From Bacteroidales bacterium UBA1745 (GTDB lineage: Bacteria; Bacteroidota; Bacteroidia; Bacteroidales; UBA932), in contig DCHT01000014.1 in NCBI GenBank assembly GCA_002314885.1, positions 31,742-95,741 of the forward strand: a stretch of DNA of 64,000 nt. The letters run 5' to 3'. The position numbers and the translations under genes were made by a program. Below, piece by piece: positions 46,904-56,600 of this stretch. Position 1 is the stretch's first letter, and every line of letters starts with the position of its first letter. The notes under the pieces are model-generated. The model was not told where the DNA came from. It was given only the letters and a program-made list of their open reading frames with translations, and searched no databases.

Positions 46904-49000
46904 ATGAAGAAAATCGTTTGCGCCGTGCTGGCGCTTGCAATCTGCGCCGCAACGGCCAGAGCTGACGAAGGAATGTGGCTCCTGCCGCTCCTCCAGAAGA
47001 TGAACGCAAAGGCCCTTTCCGAGGCCGGCTGCCACCTTACTCCGGAGCAGATCTATTCCATCAACAACACCTCCCTGAAGGACGCCATCGTCCAGTTCGG
47101 TGGGGGATGCACAGGTGAGATCGTCTCCAAGGACGGTCTCCTGCTGACCAACCACCATTGCGGTTACGGCAGCATCCAGAAGCTCAGTTCCGTCGAGCAT
47201 GACTACCTCGCCGATGGTTTCTGGGCAATGAACCGCTCCCAGGAACTCCCGGTGGAGGGCCTGACCGTGAAGTTCCTCGAGAGGATGACCGACGTCACCA
47301 CCGCAGTGAACAAAATCCGCGCTAAGGCCATCAAGAACAAGGCTGAGGACGTGGACAAAGTGGTCGAGGACGCTATGGAGGCTATGTCTCTCGCGGCAGA
47401 GGCCAGCGTGGAGGGCTCCACTGCCCAGGTGGTTTCGTTCTACAACGACAACAGGTACTACCTGATAGTCTATAAGGTTTACAAGGACATCCGCTTCGTG
47501 GGTGCACCGCCTTCATCAATAGGCAAGTTCGGCGCCGACACCGACAACTGGATGTGGCCTCGTCACACCTGCGACTTCTCTATGTTCCGCGTGTACGCCG
47601 ACAAGGACAACAACCCTGCGGAGTACTCCGAGGACAACGTGCCTTATCAGCCTAAGCGCTTCCTGTCTATTTCCCTGAAGGGTGTGCAGGAAGGCGATTA
47701 TACTATGATTATGGGCTATCCTGGCCGCACTACCCGCTACCAGACATCCCCTGAACTCGAGTCTCAGATTCTGAACAACGACATCCGCATCGCTGCCCGC
47801 ACCATCCGTCAGGACATTATGATGGAGGAGATGCTCGCCGATCCTGCGGTCAAGATCCAGTATGCCAGCAAGTACTCCGGCTCTTCCAACGGCTGGAAGA
47901 AGTGGCAGGGAATGAAGCTCGCATTCGGCAAGCTCGACATCATCGGCCGTGCCGAGCAGGAGGAGGCCGACTTCAACAAGTGGGCAAACGGCTCGAAGAA
48001 GCGCGCCGCCAAATATGGTACGGTAGTCGCCGACCTCGCTGCTGCAGTCGAGGAAATGGAGCCTACCCAGGAGGCATTCACCCTCGCATACGAGACCCTC
48101 TATCAGGTAGAGCTCACCCGTGCAGCCATTATGTACAACTCCTACTTCCGTCGCGCATTGAAGGCTCAGCCGGATACTCTGGAGGCCCACAATTCAGCCC
48201 TCGCTCAGCTCCAGGGCTTCTACAAGGACTACAGCGAGAAACTTGACCGCCGCGAGATGAGGGCCCTTCTTGACTTCTATCGCAAGAATGCCAATTCCAG
48301 CCTTATGGTGGACGACGTGGACGTAGATGCTCTTTATGATGCTTCCGTCTTCACATCCTTCGAGAAACTCTCGGCTGCAAGCCAGGGTCAGATAATGGCA
48401 GACCCTGCCCTTGGCCTCTCAATGCAGTTTATGAATATAATCTGGGGCACCAACGCAGGTGTGCAGGAATATTCACTCAAACTGGCCGAACTCCGCCAGA
48501 CCTACACGGCCGGAATGCTCGACTGGAAGGGCAAGGCAGCCGGCTATCCTGACGCCAACTTCACTATGCGCCTCACCTACGGCCACGTGATGTCATACTC
48601 TCCTAAGGATGCGGTCCTCTATCGTCACTACACCACCCTCGACGGCGTGATGGAGAAGGAAGATCCGAACAACTGGGAGTTCGTCGTGCCTGCCCGCCTG
48701 AAGGAAATCTGGCAGAACAAGGATTTCGGAGAATATGGAATGGACAACGGCAAGATGCCGACCTGCTTCCTCTCCAACAACGACATCACCGGCGGCAACT
48801 CCGGTTCTCCTATTATGAACGCCGACGGCCAGCTCCTCGGCCTTGCCTTCGACGGCAACTGGGAGTCAATGTCCAGCGACGTGATGTTCGAGCCTGAACT
48901 CCAGAGGTGCATAAATGTAGATATCCGCTATGTCCTGCTCATCATCGACAAGTTCGGCGGTGCAGGCTGGCTCCTCGATGAAATGGATCTTGTTAGATAA
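46904..49000 (+). CDS. S46-family dipeptidyl-peptidase (DPP7-like)
   Basis: A periplasmic or exported serine peptidase that removes N-terminal dipeptides, used by asaccharolytic and gut Bacteroidales to take up peptides. 698 residues with a signal peptide (cleavage near ARAD). The chymotrypsin-type catalytic residues are seen as His in TNHHCGYGS (H85) and Ser in GGNSGSP (S633). In characterised members, the residue 18 after the catalytic Ser sets P1 specificity (Gly in DPP7, Arg in DPP11); here it is Gly (G651, in FDGNWE), so I infer a DPP7-like preference for hydrophobic P1. It begins seven bases after rnhB. Its N-terminal quarter holds one of the window's three CATG sites. Confidence 0.93.
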   Translation: MKKIVCAVLALAICAATARADEGMWLLPLLQKMNAKALSEAGCHLTPEQIYSINNTSLKDAIVQFGGGCTGEIVSKDGLLLTNHHCGYGSIQKLSSVEHDYLADGFWAMNRSQELPVEGLTVKFLERMTDVTTAVNKIRAKAIKNKAEDVDKVVEDAMEAMSLAAEASVEGSTAQVVSFYNDNRYYLIVYKVYKDIRFVGAPPSSIGKFGADTDNWMWPRHTCDFSMFRVYADKDNNPAEYSEDNVPYQPKRFLSISLKGVQEGDYTMIMGYPGRTTRYQTSPELESQILNNDIRIAARTIRQDIMMEEMLADPAVKIQYASKYSGSSNGWKKWQGMKLAFGKLDIIGRAEQEEADFNKWANGSKKRAAKYGTVVADLAAAVEEMEPTQEAFTLAYETLYQVELTRAAIMYNSYFRRALKAQPDTLEAHNSALAQLQGFYKDYSEKLDRREMRALLDFYRKNANSSLMVDDVDVDALYDASVFTSFEKLSAASQGQIMADPALGLSMQFMNIIWGTNAGVQEYSLKLAELRQTYTAGMLDWKGKAAGYPDANFTMRLTYGHVMSYSPKDAVLYRHYTTLDGVMEKEDPNNWEFVVPARLKEIWQNKDFGEYGMDNGKMPTCFLSNNDITGGNSGSPIMNADGQLLGLAFDGNWESMSSDVMFEPELQRCINVDIRYVLLIIDKFGGAGWLLDEMDLVR

Positions 49001-49006
49001 TCCGAT

Positions 49007-50065
49007 ATGACAAAAGAAGAAATACTCAAGGCCCTCGCAGAGGTCCTTCATCCTGCCAAGCAGGACAGGGACATCGTCAGTCTGGGCATAGTGGGCGACG
49101 TTGCGATTGATGGGAATTCAGTGGTTGTTACCCTTGCCTTTCCAAAACATCGCGACCCGCTCGCCGAATACCTTGCAGGCAGCGCCAAGGCTGCTATAAT
49201 ACGCAATTTCCCGGGCGTGTCCGTGGAAATCAAGTCCGTCGTGAAGGACGAGGCTCCGAAGAAGAAACCGGGCCTCGACCTCAACTTCGATGAGCTCGCC
49301 GACGTGCGCCACATCATCGGCGTGGCTTCCGGAAAGGGCGGCGTGGGCAAATCCACGGTCGCAGTCAACCTTGCGGTGGCTCTCGCCCGCCTCGGCTACA
49401 AAGTCGGACTGGCAGACGCCGACGTATATGGACCGTCAGTGCCTAAGATGACCGGTACCGAAGGCGAACAGCCGGAGGCAATACAGGAAGACGACAAGGA
49501 TATCATCTTCCCACTTATGAAATATGGCGTCAAATGGATGTCCATAGGCTATTTCGCTGACCCGGCCCAGGCTCTGATCTGGCGTGGTCCTATGGCCTGC
49601 AACGCCCTTAAGCAGATGATACTCCAGGTGCGCTGGGAGGATCTCGACTTCCTCCTCGTGGATATGCCTCCGGGAACCGGCGACATCCACATCAGCCTCG
49701 TCCACGACATTCCTCTCGAGGGAGCCGTGATCGTCAGCACCCCTCAGGATGTGGCCCTGGCCGACGTGGAGAAGGGCGTGAATATGTTCCGCAACGAAAG
49801 CATCAGGAAGCCGATTTTCGGCCTCGTTGAGAATATGGCCTGGTTCACTCCGGAAGAGCTTCCAGAGAACAGGTACTATATCTTCGGAAAGGACGGCGGA
49901 GCCAGGATGGCGGCCAAATACGACATCCCTCTCCTGGGTCAGATCCCTATCGTTCAGAGCATACGCGAAGGCGGTGACAGCGGTGAGCCGGCAGCGCTCG
50001 GTTCCCGTCCGGACAGCCTCGCCTTCCTCGAGCTCGCCAGGAAGCTGGCCGAGTCGCTTGATTAA
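49007..50065 (+). CDS. Mrp/ApbC-type Fe-S carrier ATPase with N-terminal DUF59 domain
   Basis: 352 residues: a DUF59 domain at about 1-80 (IVSLGIVGDVAIDG) followed by a ParA-like P-loop ATPase with the deviant Walker A GKGGVGKST at about 108-116, LADADVYGPSVPK, and LLVDMPPGTGDIH. Mrp proteins bind and transfer Fe-S clusters. The CxxC pair used by many relatives for cluster binding is not visible; its place reads NMAWFTPEELPEN, which I believe is usual in Bacteroidota. It starts six bases after the S46 gene. The second DUF59 protein of the window is in the suf operon. Confidence 0.93.
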   Translation: MTKEEILKALAEVLHPAKQDRDIVSLGIVGDVAIDGNSVVVTLAFPKHRDPLAEYLAGSAKAAIIRNFPGVSVEIKSVVKDEAPKKKPGLDLNFDELADVRHIIGVASGKGGVGKSTVAVNLAVALARLGYKVGLADADVYGPSVPKMTGTEGEQPEAIQEDDKDIIFPLMKYGVKWMSIGYFADPAQALIWRGPMACNALKQMILQVRWEDLDFLLVDMPPGTGDIHISLVHDIPLEGAVIVSTPQDVALADVEKGVNMFRNESIRKPIFGLVENMAWFTPEELPENRYYIFGKDGGARMAAKYDIPLLGQIPIVQSIREGGDSGEPAALGSRPDSLAFLELARKLAESLD

Positions 50066-50088
50066 GTCAAATCTTTTGTTTAGATTTG
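50057..50088 (+). promoter_or_regulatory. Candidate promoter for the EF-G2 gene
   Basis: CTTG at 50057-50060, 20 bases, then TAGATTTG at 50081-50088 (exact -7 consensus), about 55 bases before the ATG. It implies independent control of the EF-G2 gene from the mutS-mrp run. Confidence 0.5.
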
Positions 50089-50142
50089 CAAAGATGTGCC
50101 GCGTGCACGGAAATGGAATTATACACTAAAAAATAAAACCAG

Positions 50143-52296
50143 ATGAAAACTTACTCCACTAGCAACATTCGTAATGTCGTCCTCCTCGGCTCTACAAGGT
50201 CAGGTAAGACCACTTTGGCTGAGGCAATGCTTTACGAAGGCAAAGTCATTGACCGCAAAGGTACAGTCGAGGGCAAAAACACCGTATCCGACAACACTGA
50301 GTACGAGCAGACTAACCAGAAGTCTGTGTTCGCAACTCCGATGTACACCGAATTCCTTGACAACAAGCTCAACATCATCGACGCTCCTGGTTCCGACGAC
50401 TTCATCGGCGGTGCCATCTCAGCATTCAAGGTATGTGAGACCGGTATCCTCGTAGTAAACGCCCAGCAGGGTGTCGAGGTCGGCACCGAGATCGCAGCCC
50501 GCTTCGCTGACGAGTACAAGGTCCCTATGATCATCGGCGTCAACCAGCTTGACGGCGAGAAGGCAAATTGGGAAGGTGCTCTCGAGGGCCTCAAGGCATC
50601 CTTCGGAAGCAAGCCGGTAGTCATCCAGTTCCCTGTAAATGCAGGCGCAGGATTCGACGGCTTCGTGGACGTCCTCAAGATGAAATACTATCACTTCGTA
50701 GATGACAACGGCAAGCGCGAAGATCTCGAGATCCCTGCACAGTATGCAGACGAGGCTGAGGAACTCCGCCAGGCCCTCATCGAGAAGGCAGCTGAATACG
50801 ATGACTCCCTTATGGAGAAGTTCTTCGAGGAAGGTTCCCTTTCAGAGGATGAAATCCGTCAGGGTCTCGGTCTCGGTATCCGCCAGGGCGACGCATATCC
50901 TATTTTCTGTCTTTCCGCAAAGAAGAGCATCGGCGTGAAGAGGCTTATGGAGTTCACCATCAAGGTGGCTGCAAGCCCTGCAGAGCGCGAGGCTGAGCTC
51001 GTAAGCGGCGACACTCTCGCTTGTGACGAGGCTGGCAAGACCGCCATCTTCATCTACAAGACTCAGGTAGAGCAGCACCTCGGCGAGGTTGCTCACTTCA
51101 AGGTTATGTCAGGCGTCGTTACTCTCGGTCAGGACCTTGAGAACGCCATCACCGGTGACAAGGAAAGGCTTTCTTCCCTCTATGCAGTCGCTGGTAAGAA
51201 CAAAGTTGCTGTCAACGAGCTCCGCGCCGGTGACATCGGATGTACCGTTAAGCTCCGCGCAGCAAAGACCAACTCCACTCTCTGTGCAGCAGGTTCCGAC
51301 ATCGCAGTCGCTCCTATCAAGTTCCCTGCATCCAAGATCCGCTTCGCCATCAAGGCCGTAGAGCAGAAGGATGAGGAGAAGCTCGGCGCAGCCCTCACCA
51401 AGATTTCCGCAGAGGATCCTACCGTTGTAGTAGTTTACGCAAAGGAACTCAAGCAGACCATCATCAAGGGTATGGGCGAGCAGCACATCAACTTCGTCAA
51501 GTGGAGACTCCTCAACGAGAACAAGGTTGCCATCGAGCTCAATGCTCCTAAGATCTCTTATCGTGAGACCATCACCAAGGTCGCTACCGCACAGTATCGT
51601 CACAAGAAGCAGTCCGGTGGCGCAGGCCAGTTCGGTGAGGTTCACCTCCTCGTCGAGCCTATCATCGAGGGCGTAGAGACTACTGCTAAGTTCAAGATCG
51701 ACGGCAAGGAAGTTCAGCTCAACATCAAGGGTAAGGAAGAATTCACCCTCGACTGGGGCGGCAAGTTCGAATTCTACAACTGCGTTGTCGGTGGTGCTAT
51801 CGACGCTTCCTTCATGCCAGCCATCAAGAAGGGTCTTATGCAGAAACTCGAGGAAGGTCCTCTTACCGGTTCATACGCCCGCGACATCCGCGTATTCGTA
51901 TATGACGGCAAGATGCATCCAGTTGACTCAAAGGAAATCGCCTTCATCATTGCAGCCCGCAACGCATTCAAGGAGGCATTCCGCACCGCAGGTCCTAAGA
52001 TTATGGAGCCTATCTACAACGTACAGGTCCTCACTCCTTCAGAGTATATGGGTGACTGTATGTCAGACCTCCAGAACCGTCGTGCCCTCATCGAGGGTAT
52101 GGGTACTGAGAAGGGCTTCTCAGTTCTCAAGGCACGCGTTCCGCTCGCAGAGCTCTACAAGTACTCTACTACCCTGAGCTCAATCTCATCCGGTTCCGCA
52201 ACCTTCACTATGGAGTTCGCCGACTACCAGGCAGTTCCTGCCGACGTACAGGACAAGCTCCTCAAGGCTTACCAGGACGAGGATTCCGACGAATAA
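50143..52296 (+). CDS. Elongation factor G paralog, EF-G2 type
   Basis: A 717-residue protein with the domain order of EF-G (G domain, then domains II-V) but an altered GTPase site. G1 is GSTRSGKTT (residues 16-24). G3 is DAPGSDDF (80-87), with Ser84 where catalytic translation GTPases have His. Switch I lacks the RGIT motif (NQKS instead). G4 is NQLD (134-137) instead of NKxD. This matches, from memory, the Bacteroides EF-G2 paralog reported to support translation during starvation with little or no GTP hydrolysis. It is not the housekeeping fusA: no ribosomal genes are nearby. Followed by a terminator. It contains one CATG (51813). Confidence 0.88.
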   Translation: MKTYSTSNIRNVVLLGSTRSGKTTLAEAMLYEGKVIDRKGTVEGKNTVSDNTEYEQTNQKSVFATPMYTEFLDNKLNIIDAPGSDDFIGGAISAFKVCETGILVVNAQQGVEVGTEIAARFADEYKVPMIIGVNQLDGEKANWEGALEGLKASFGSKPVVIQFPVNAGAGFDGFVDVLKMKYYHFVDDNGKREDLEIPAQYADEAEELRQALIEKAAEYDDSLMEKFFEEGSLSEDEIRQGLGLGIRQGDAYPIFCLSAKKSIGVKRLMEFTIKVAASPAEREAELVSGDTLACDEAGKTAIFIYKTQVEQHLGEVAHFKVMSGVVTLGQDLENAITGDKERLSSLYAVAGKNKVAVNELRAGDIGCTVKLRAAKTNSTLCAAGSDIAVAPIKFPASKIRFAIKAVEQKDEEKLGAALTKISAEDPTVVVVYAKELKQTIIKGMGEQHINFVKWRLLNENKVAIELNAPKISYRETITKVATAQYRHKKQSGGAGQFGEVHLLVEPIIEGVETTAKFKIDGKEVQLNIKGKEEFTLDWGGKFEFYNCVVGGAIDASFMPAIKKGLMQKLEEGPLTGSYARDIRVFVYDGKMHPVDSKEIAFIIAARNAFKEAFRTAGPKIMEPIYNVQVLTPSEYMGDCMSDLQNRRALIEGMGTEKGFSVLKARVPLAELYKYSTTLSSISSGSATFTMEFADYQAVPADVQDKLLKAYQDEDSDE

Positions 52297-52314
52297 TATC
52301 GTCATACATAAAAG

Positions 52315-52343
52315 CAAGGCCGTCTTATTGGCGGCCTTGTTTA
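52315..52343 (+). terminator. Terminator after the EF-G2 gene
   Basis: CAAGGCCG (52315-52322) pairs with CGGCCTTG (52332-52339), with a 9-base loop and a short T-rich tail. Confidence 0.8.
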
Positions 52344-52368
52344 TATTAAACCGTAAACTGAAAACAGA

Positions 52369-55179
52369 ATGAAGAGATTCACACTATTATTGCTGGCCCT
52401 CTCGCTGCTTGCATCGTTTTCCTGCAAGAAGATCGAAGACAGCATTTCCGTCAGCAAGGAGACCGTACAGGTCGCAAAGACCGGCCAGAGTTCCATCAAG
52501 GTACAGGTCACTTCCAATGTGAACTGGACTGCCAGCAGCTCTGAGGAATGGGTCAGCGTAAACCCGGCAATCGGCAGCGGTGACCTTGTGGTTACCATCA
52601 AGGTCGAAGCGAATGATGCAGAACCAAGGACTGCCACAGTCACCTTCACGACGTCAAATACCGGAGCTACTGCAACGGTTGAAATATCCCAGGACGGAGA
52701 AGCCCCGAAGTTTGCGGGCGGAAAGGGTACCGAGTCTGACCCATATCAGATTTCAAAGGTCAGCGAGTACCTCAACTTTGCCAATCTCGTAAACGGAGAG
52801 TATTCCGAATATGGTGACAAGTGCTATACCCTTGTAGACGACATCGACTTCAAGGGTGTCACTTACGTAAGCGTTGGTGCAACCGAGGCTGCTCCTTTCA
52901 AGGGCAAGCTCCTTGGTGACGGCCACAAGATTTCCAACGCCACTATCCACAGTACCGGTGCCACTGCATACGGCCTCTTCTCTTATATGGATGGCGCTAC
53001 AGTCAGCAACATCACCCTTACCGGCGTCGATGTGGACAACACTTACGCCTTTACGGGCGCAGTTGCCGGCATCGCGAAGAACTCCACCATCGAGAATGTG
53101 AAGGTTGAGGGCAAGGTCAGGGCATATACCTCAGGCATCACCGTTGCTGCGGCAGACTATGCTCCGGTTTCAACGGCAAATGCCGGCTATGGCGGAGGCG
53201 TCGTGGGTCTCTCCTACAAGTCCACCATCAAGGGCTGCTCCTTCAGCGGTCAGGCCACTTTCTACGGCAAGTTCAGCGGCGGCATCGTCGGTGTTTCCTA
53301 CAACTCCACCATTGAGAACTGCGCCTTCAACAAGGAATGTACGCTCAACGTATACTATCACTTCAACGGTGGTGTCGTAGGCCGCGCCGTGGGTGCAGAC
53401 AACCTCATCAAGGGCTGCTCTTTCGAGGGCAACCTCACCTGTGTGGGATACTGCTCCGGCGGTATCGTAGGCCAGCTTTTCGGCGGCACGGTGGACAGCT
53501 GCGTACTCGGTAGCTATGCATATATCGGAGGCGACAAGTACTTCGAGGGCGGCATCGTGGGCAGCGCACAGCCAATGGCGCCTATCACCATCAACAACTG
53601 CGCTTGCTACGGTAAGGTACAGGGCGCCTACAGCGTCGGCGGCATCGTCGGCTATGTCGGCCCAGGCACGGGTGCATCTTCGGACAAGGACCTTTGCATT
53701 GCTTCTGCATCAGCCAACAGTAAGGTTACCATCTCCCGTTGCGCAACCCTCGGTGCCGAGCTTACTGCAACTGGCGGCAACTCCTATGGATATTCCATCG
53801 TCGGCGGCATCGTGGGCTGGTCACACGGCGCATTGCCATATCACGTGAATGGCTGCTACTCCCTCCCAGGCCTCATCCAGACCACATACGGATCCAACAA
53901 ATACGGCGTTCTCTCCGGTATCAGTTCATATCAGAACAGCTCAGGAGGCGCAATCATCGAGAACTGCTACTCAGGCTTCTCAATCAACAACTTCCTCGTC
54001 CGTGCCGCGCAGATGACTGACGAGACGATGTGGTATGCCGGCATCACCATCAGATGCACGGGTGCGACAGAATTGAAGAACTGCTACTCTATGGATTCTA
54101 TGCGCTGGAGCTACTCCAATGGTTCCACCTACACAGAGTCCGGCTGTGCTTCCTACTCCGTCACCGATATGATCAACGGTACCCTCCTTGCCAAGCTCAA
54201 CGAGACCTCCAACGGCACCGAGTGGGTCAAGGGTAACGTGGAAGTCCTTCCTATGGCCGTTACGGGCAATGCCTTCCCGACCATCAAGGGCCTGCCGGAC
54301 GATCCTAACGTGAAGCCAAAGCCAGCTAAGAGAGTCAGCGTGATCGGTGACTCCATCTCCACCTTCAAGGGCTGGATCCCTGCCAACTATTCTGCCCACT
54401 ATCCAGCAGTGGACGGCACCCTCACAACCGTGAACGAGACCTATTGGTATCGCCTCGCCAAAGACTTTATGAAGGATGCTTCCATCGAGAGGAACATAGC
54501 CTTCTCCGGCTCAACCGTCACCAACACCACCGCAGAAAACTATGCGGCCAGGTATGGTACGGCTACCAACGCCTGGTGGCACAACAGCTACAGCGAGCGT
54601 TTCGCTGCCTGCGGTGGCTGCGGCAATCCGGACATCATCCTCATCCACGGTGGTACCAACGACTGGTCACACAACGCCGATCCTCTTGCTCCTGGTGTTG
54701 CCATCCGCAATGATGAAAGCAATATCTACGGTGGTACAGCTCCTTCTGAGAGCATTATGAACAGCATATACTCAACTGCAGACGCCGCCACAACCAGGGA
54801 AGCGGTCAATGCCCTTCCTGATGGCACCTTCTGCGAGGCATACGTTAAGCTGCTCTGCCAGATCCGCGAGCGCTACCCTCAGTGCAAGGTGGTCTGCGTC
54901 ATCGGCGACTACCTCAGCTCTTCCATCGAGCAGTCGGTGATCCATATCGCTCAGCATTATGGCGCGAAGACCGTGAACCTCTTCAGGGTAAATGGTTTCA
55001 ATGACCTCGGAGGTTACTCTCCTGAAACCTTGACCGGCCTCGGAAAGCCTCAGCCAAATATGCCTAAGCACGACCATACCGACCTGAGCTCAGCAGGCGG
55101 CTGCCACCCTGGTTCAGAGTGTATGCTCTTTATGGCGAACAAGATTTACACAGAACTCGGCACTTGGCTCGAAGAATAA
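52369..55179 (+). CDS. Lipoprotein with BACON domain, GLUG-like repeats and SGNH hydrolase
   Basis: 936 residues. A lipobox (ASFSC) puts the lipid Cys at residue 19. Domains in order: BACON (about 25-107; NVNWTASSSEEWVSVNP), a long Gly-rich beta-solenoid of GLUG-like repeats (about 115-600; GGIVGVSYNSTIENCAF and similar), and an SGNH/GDSL esterase domain (about 652-936) with Ser in VIGDSIST (near 660), the Gly-Asn block GGTND (near 762) and His in GGCHPG (near 912). It is likely tethered to the outer surface, where BACON binds a glycan or mucin and SGNH removes acyl groups; that role is inference. The nitroreductase gene begins one base after it. Confidence 0.85.
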   Translation: MKRFTLLLLALSLLASFSCKKIEDSISVSKETVQVAKTGQSSIKVQVTSNVNWTASSSEEWVSVNPAIGSGDLVVTIKVEANDAEPRTATVTFTTSNTGATATVEISQDGEAPKFAGGKGTESDPYQISKVSEYLNFANLVNGEYSEYGDKCYTLVDDIDFKGVTYVSVGATEAAPFKGKLLGDGHKISNATIHSTGATAYGLFSYMDGATVSNITLTGVDVDNTYAFTGAVAGIAKNSTIENVKVEGKVRAYTSGITVAAADYAPVSTANAGYGGGVVGLSYKSTIKGCSFSGQATFYGKFSGGIVGVSYNSTIENCAFNKECTLNVYYHFNGGVVGRAVGADNLIKGCSFEGNLTCVGYCSGGIVGQLFGGTVDSCVLGSYAYIGGDKYFEGGIVGSAQPMAPITINNCACYGKVQGAYSVGGIVGYVGPGTGASSDKDLCIASASANSKVTISRCATLGAELTATGGNSYGYSIVGGIVGWSHGALPYHVNGCYSLPGLIQTTYGSNKYGVLSGISSYQNSSGGAIIENCYSGFSINNFLVRAAQMTDETMWYAGITIRCTGATELKNCYSMDSMRWSYSNGSTYTESGCASYSVTDMINGTLLAKLNETSNGTEWVKGNVEVLPMAVTGNAFPTIKGLPDDPNVKPKPAKRVSVIGDSISTFKGWIPANYSAHYPAVDGTLTTVNETYWYRLAKDFMKDASIERNIAFSGSTVTNTTAENYAARYGTATNAWWHNSYSERFAACGGCGNPDIILIHGGTNDWSHNADPLAPGVAIRNDESNIYGGTAPSESIMNSIYSTADAATTREAVNALPDGTFCEAYVKLLCQIRERYPQCKVVCVIGDYLSSSIEQSVIHIAQHYGAKTVNLFRVNGFNDLGGYSPETLTGLGKPQPNMPKHDHTDLSSAGGCHPGSECMLFMANKIYTELGTWLEE

Positions 55180-55180
55180 T

Positions 55181-55717
55181 ATGGATTTCTACGAACTCGT
55201 CGAAAGAAGACAGAGCGACAGACACTACAGCAGCAGGCAAGTAGAGCCGGAGGTACTCCAGAAGTGCCTCCGTGCTGCCCTGCTCGCTCCCTCTGACCAC
55301 AACACACAGCCTTGGAAGTTCATCGTCGTGGACGATCCTGAGCTTGTCAGGCAAGTGGGAGAGGCCGCTGCCGGCTATGGTATGAACAAGTGGACCAGCA
55401 AGGCCCCTATCATCGTTGCGGCCGTCCTGGACCAGCCTATGGGCTCCTTCCTCGGAGGCTTCCTCCTGGGCAAGAATTTCGCCCTTATGGACCTCGGAAT
55501 GGCTGTGGAGAACTTCTGTCTCCAGGCCACCGACCTTGGTCTCGGTACCTGCATCCTGGGTTCCTTCAACGAGATTAAGATCAAGAAGCTTCTCGGCATT
55601 CCGAGGGGCGTGAGGATGCCTCTGATGATCTCCGTCGGCTATCCGCGCGGTCTCGTACGCGACAAAAAGCGCAAGAGCATCGAAGAGACGGTATCCTATA
55701 ACAAATACAACAAGTAA
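55181..55717 (+). CDS. Nitroreductase-family flavoprotein
   Basis: 178 residues of the FMN-dependent nitroreductase fold: MDFYELVERRQSDRHYSS at the start, APSDHNTQPWKF (FMN phosphate contact), the central helix DLGMAVENFCLQATDLGLGTC and the short C-terminal domain. Physiological substrates are unknown; family members reduce flavins, quinones or nitro compounds. Packed between the BACON-SGNH gene (1 bp) and rsmA (0 bp). Confidence 0.92.
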   Translation: MDFYELVERRQSDRHYSSRQVEPEVLQKCLRAALLAPSDHNTQPWKFIVVDDPELVRQVGEAAAGYGMNKWTSKAPIIVAAVLDQPMGSFLGGFLLGKNFALMDLGMAVENFCLQATDLGLGTCILGSFNEIKIKKLLGIPRGVRMPLMISVGYPRGLVRDKKRKSIEETVSYNKYNK

Positions 55718-56551
55718 ATGGCAGACGTAAGACCAAAGAAAGCCTTGGGTCAGCACTTCCTGACCGACCTGTCCGTGGCGAAGAACATCGCCGACGCACT
55801 CCTGGTAGGCCCTGACGCCCCTGTCGCAGGTTCTCCCGAGGAACCGGCCCAGGTGCTCGAAGTCGGCCCCGGAATGGGCGTGCTGACGCAGTATATGCTC
55901 CAGAGGCCGGAAGTGGCCCTGAAGGCAGTGGAAATCGACCGTGAGTCGGTGGATTACCTTCTCGTGCACTTCCCTCAGATCAACGGCTCCCTCATTGAGG
56001 CGGATTTTCTCCGTCTGAAGCTGGAGCAGTTCTTCCCGGGCACTTTCTGCGTGATCGGAAACTTCCCTTACAACATCTCATCTCAGATCTTCTTCAAGGT
56101 CCTGGACTACAAGGAACAGGTGCCTCAGGTGGTCTGTATGATTCAGAAAGAGGTTGCAGAGCGCATTGCGGAGAAGCCCGGCACCAAGACCTACGGCATA
56201 CTCTCAGTCCTTCTCCAGGCCTGGTATGACATAGAATATCTATTTACCGTGGGTTCCGGCGCATTCAACCCGCCTCCAAAGGTGCAGTCCGCCGTCATAC
56301 GCCTCGTGCGCAACTCCCGCACAGACCTCGGCTGCGACGAATCCCTCTTCAAATCCGTGGTCAAGACCGGCTTCAACCAGCGTCGCAAGACCCTCCGCAA
56401 CTCCCTCAAGCCTCTCATCCAGGCAAAGGCCGCCCGCGAGGGCTGGGATGCGGAAACCCAGGCCGCTTTCGTCGCCGATCCTGTCTTCGAACTCCGCCCT
56501 GAAAGGCTGTCTGTGGAAGATTTCATAGCATTGACGGAAAAGCTGTCCTAA
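55718..56551 (+). CDS. rsmA: 16S rRNA dimethyladenosine transferase RsmA (KsgA)
   Basis: Dimethylates A1518 and A1519 of 16S rRNA late in 30S assembly. In 277 residues: KALGQHFLTD near residue 7, the SAM loop VLEVGPGMGVLT at about 47-58, and the catalytic NFPYNISSQ at about 115-123. A short insertion (GPDAPVAGSPEEPAQ) precedes the SAM loop. It begins at the base after the nitroreductase stop. A candidate -7 box for aspS follows. Confidence 0.96.
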   Translation: MADVRPKKALGQHFLTDLSVAKNIADALLVGPDAPVAGSPEEPAQVLEVGPGMGVLTQYMLQRPEVALKAVEIDRESVDYLLVHFPQINGSLIEADFLRLKLEQFFPGTFCVIGNFPYNISSQIFFKVLDYKEQVPQVVCMIQKEVAERIAEKPGTKTYGILSVLLQAWYDIEYLFTVGSGAFNPPPKVQSAVIRLVRNSRTDLGCDESLFKSVVKTGFNQRRKTLRNSLKPLIQAKAAREGWDAETQAAFVADPVFELRPERLSVEDFIALTEKLS

Positions 56552-56558
56552 AAATTGC

Positions 56559-56566
56559 TATTTTTG
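56559..56566 (+). promoter_or_regulatory. Candidate -7 element for aspS
   Basis: TATTTTTG matches TAnnTTTG exactly, 34 bases before the aspS ATG, with an A-rich leader typical of Bacteroidota. No convincing -33 box. Confidence 0.45.
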
Positions 56567-56600
56567 CCGCCCGTAAAAGGAAAAACTAAAACAATCATAT

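Noticed and set aside
53836..53851. TCACGTGA in the BACON-SGNH gene as a parS site
   Set aside because: The core matches the alternative parS class, but the flanking bases are not palindromic.
53200..53900. Repeated Gly-Gly-Ile-Val-Gly coding segments as a DNA repeat or CRISPR-like array
   Set aside because: The repeats are protein-level GLUG-like units in one open frame with irregular spacing and variable DNA sequence.
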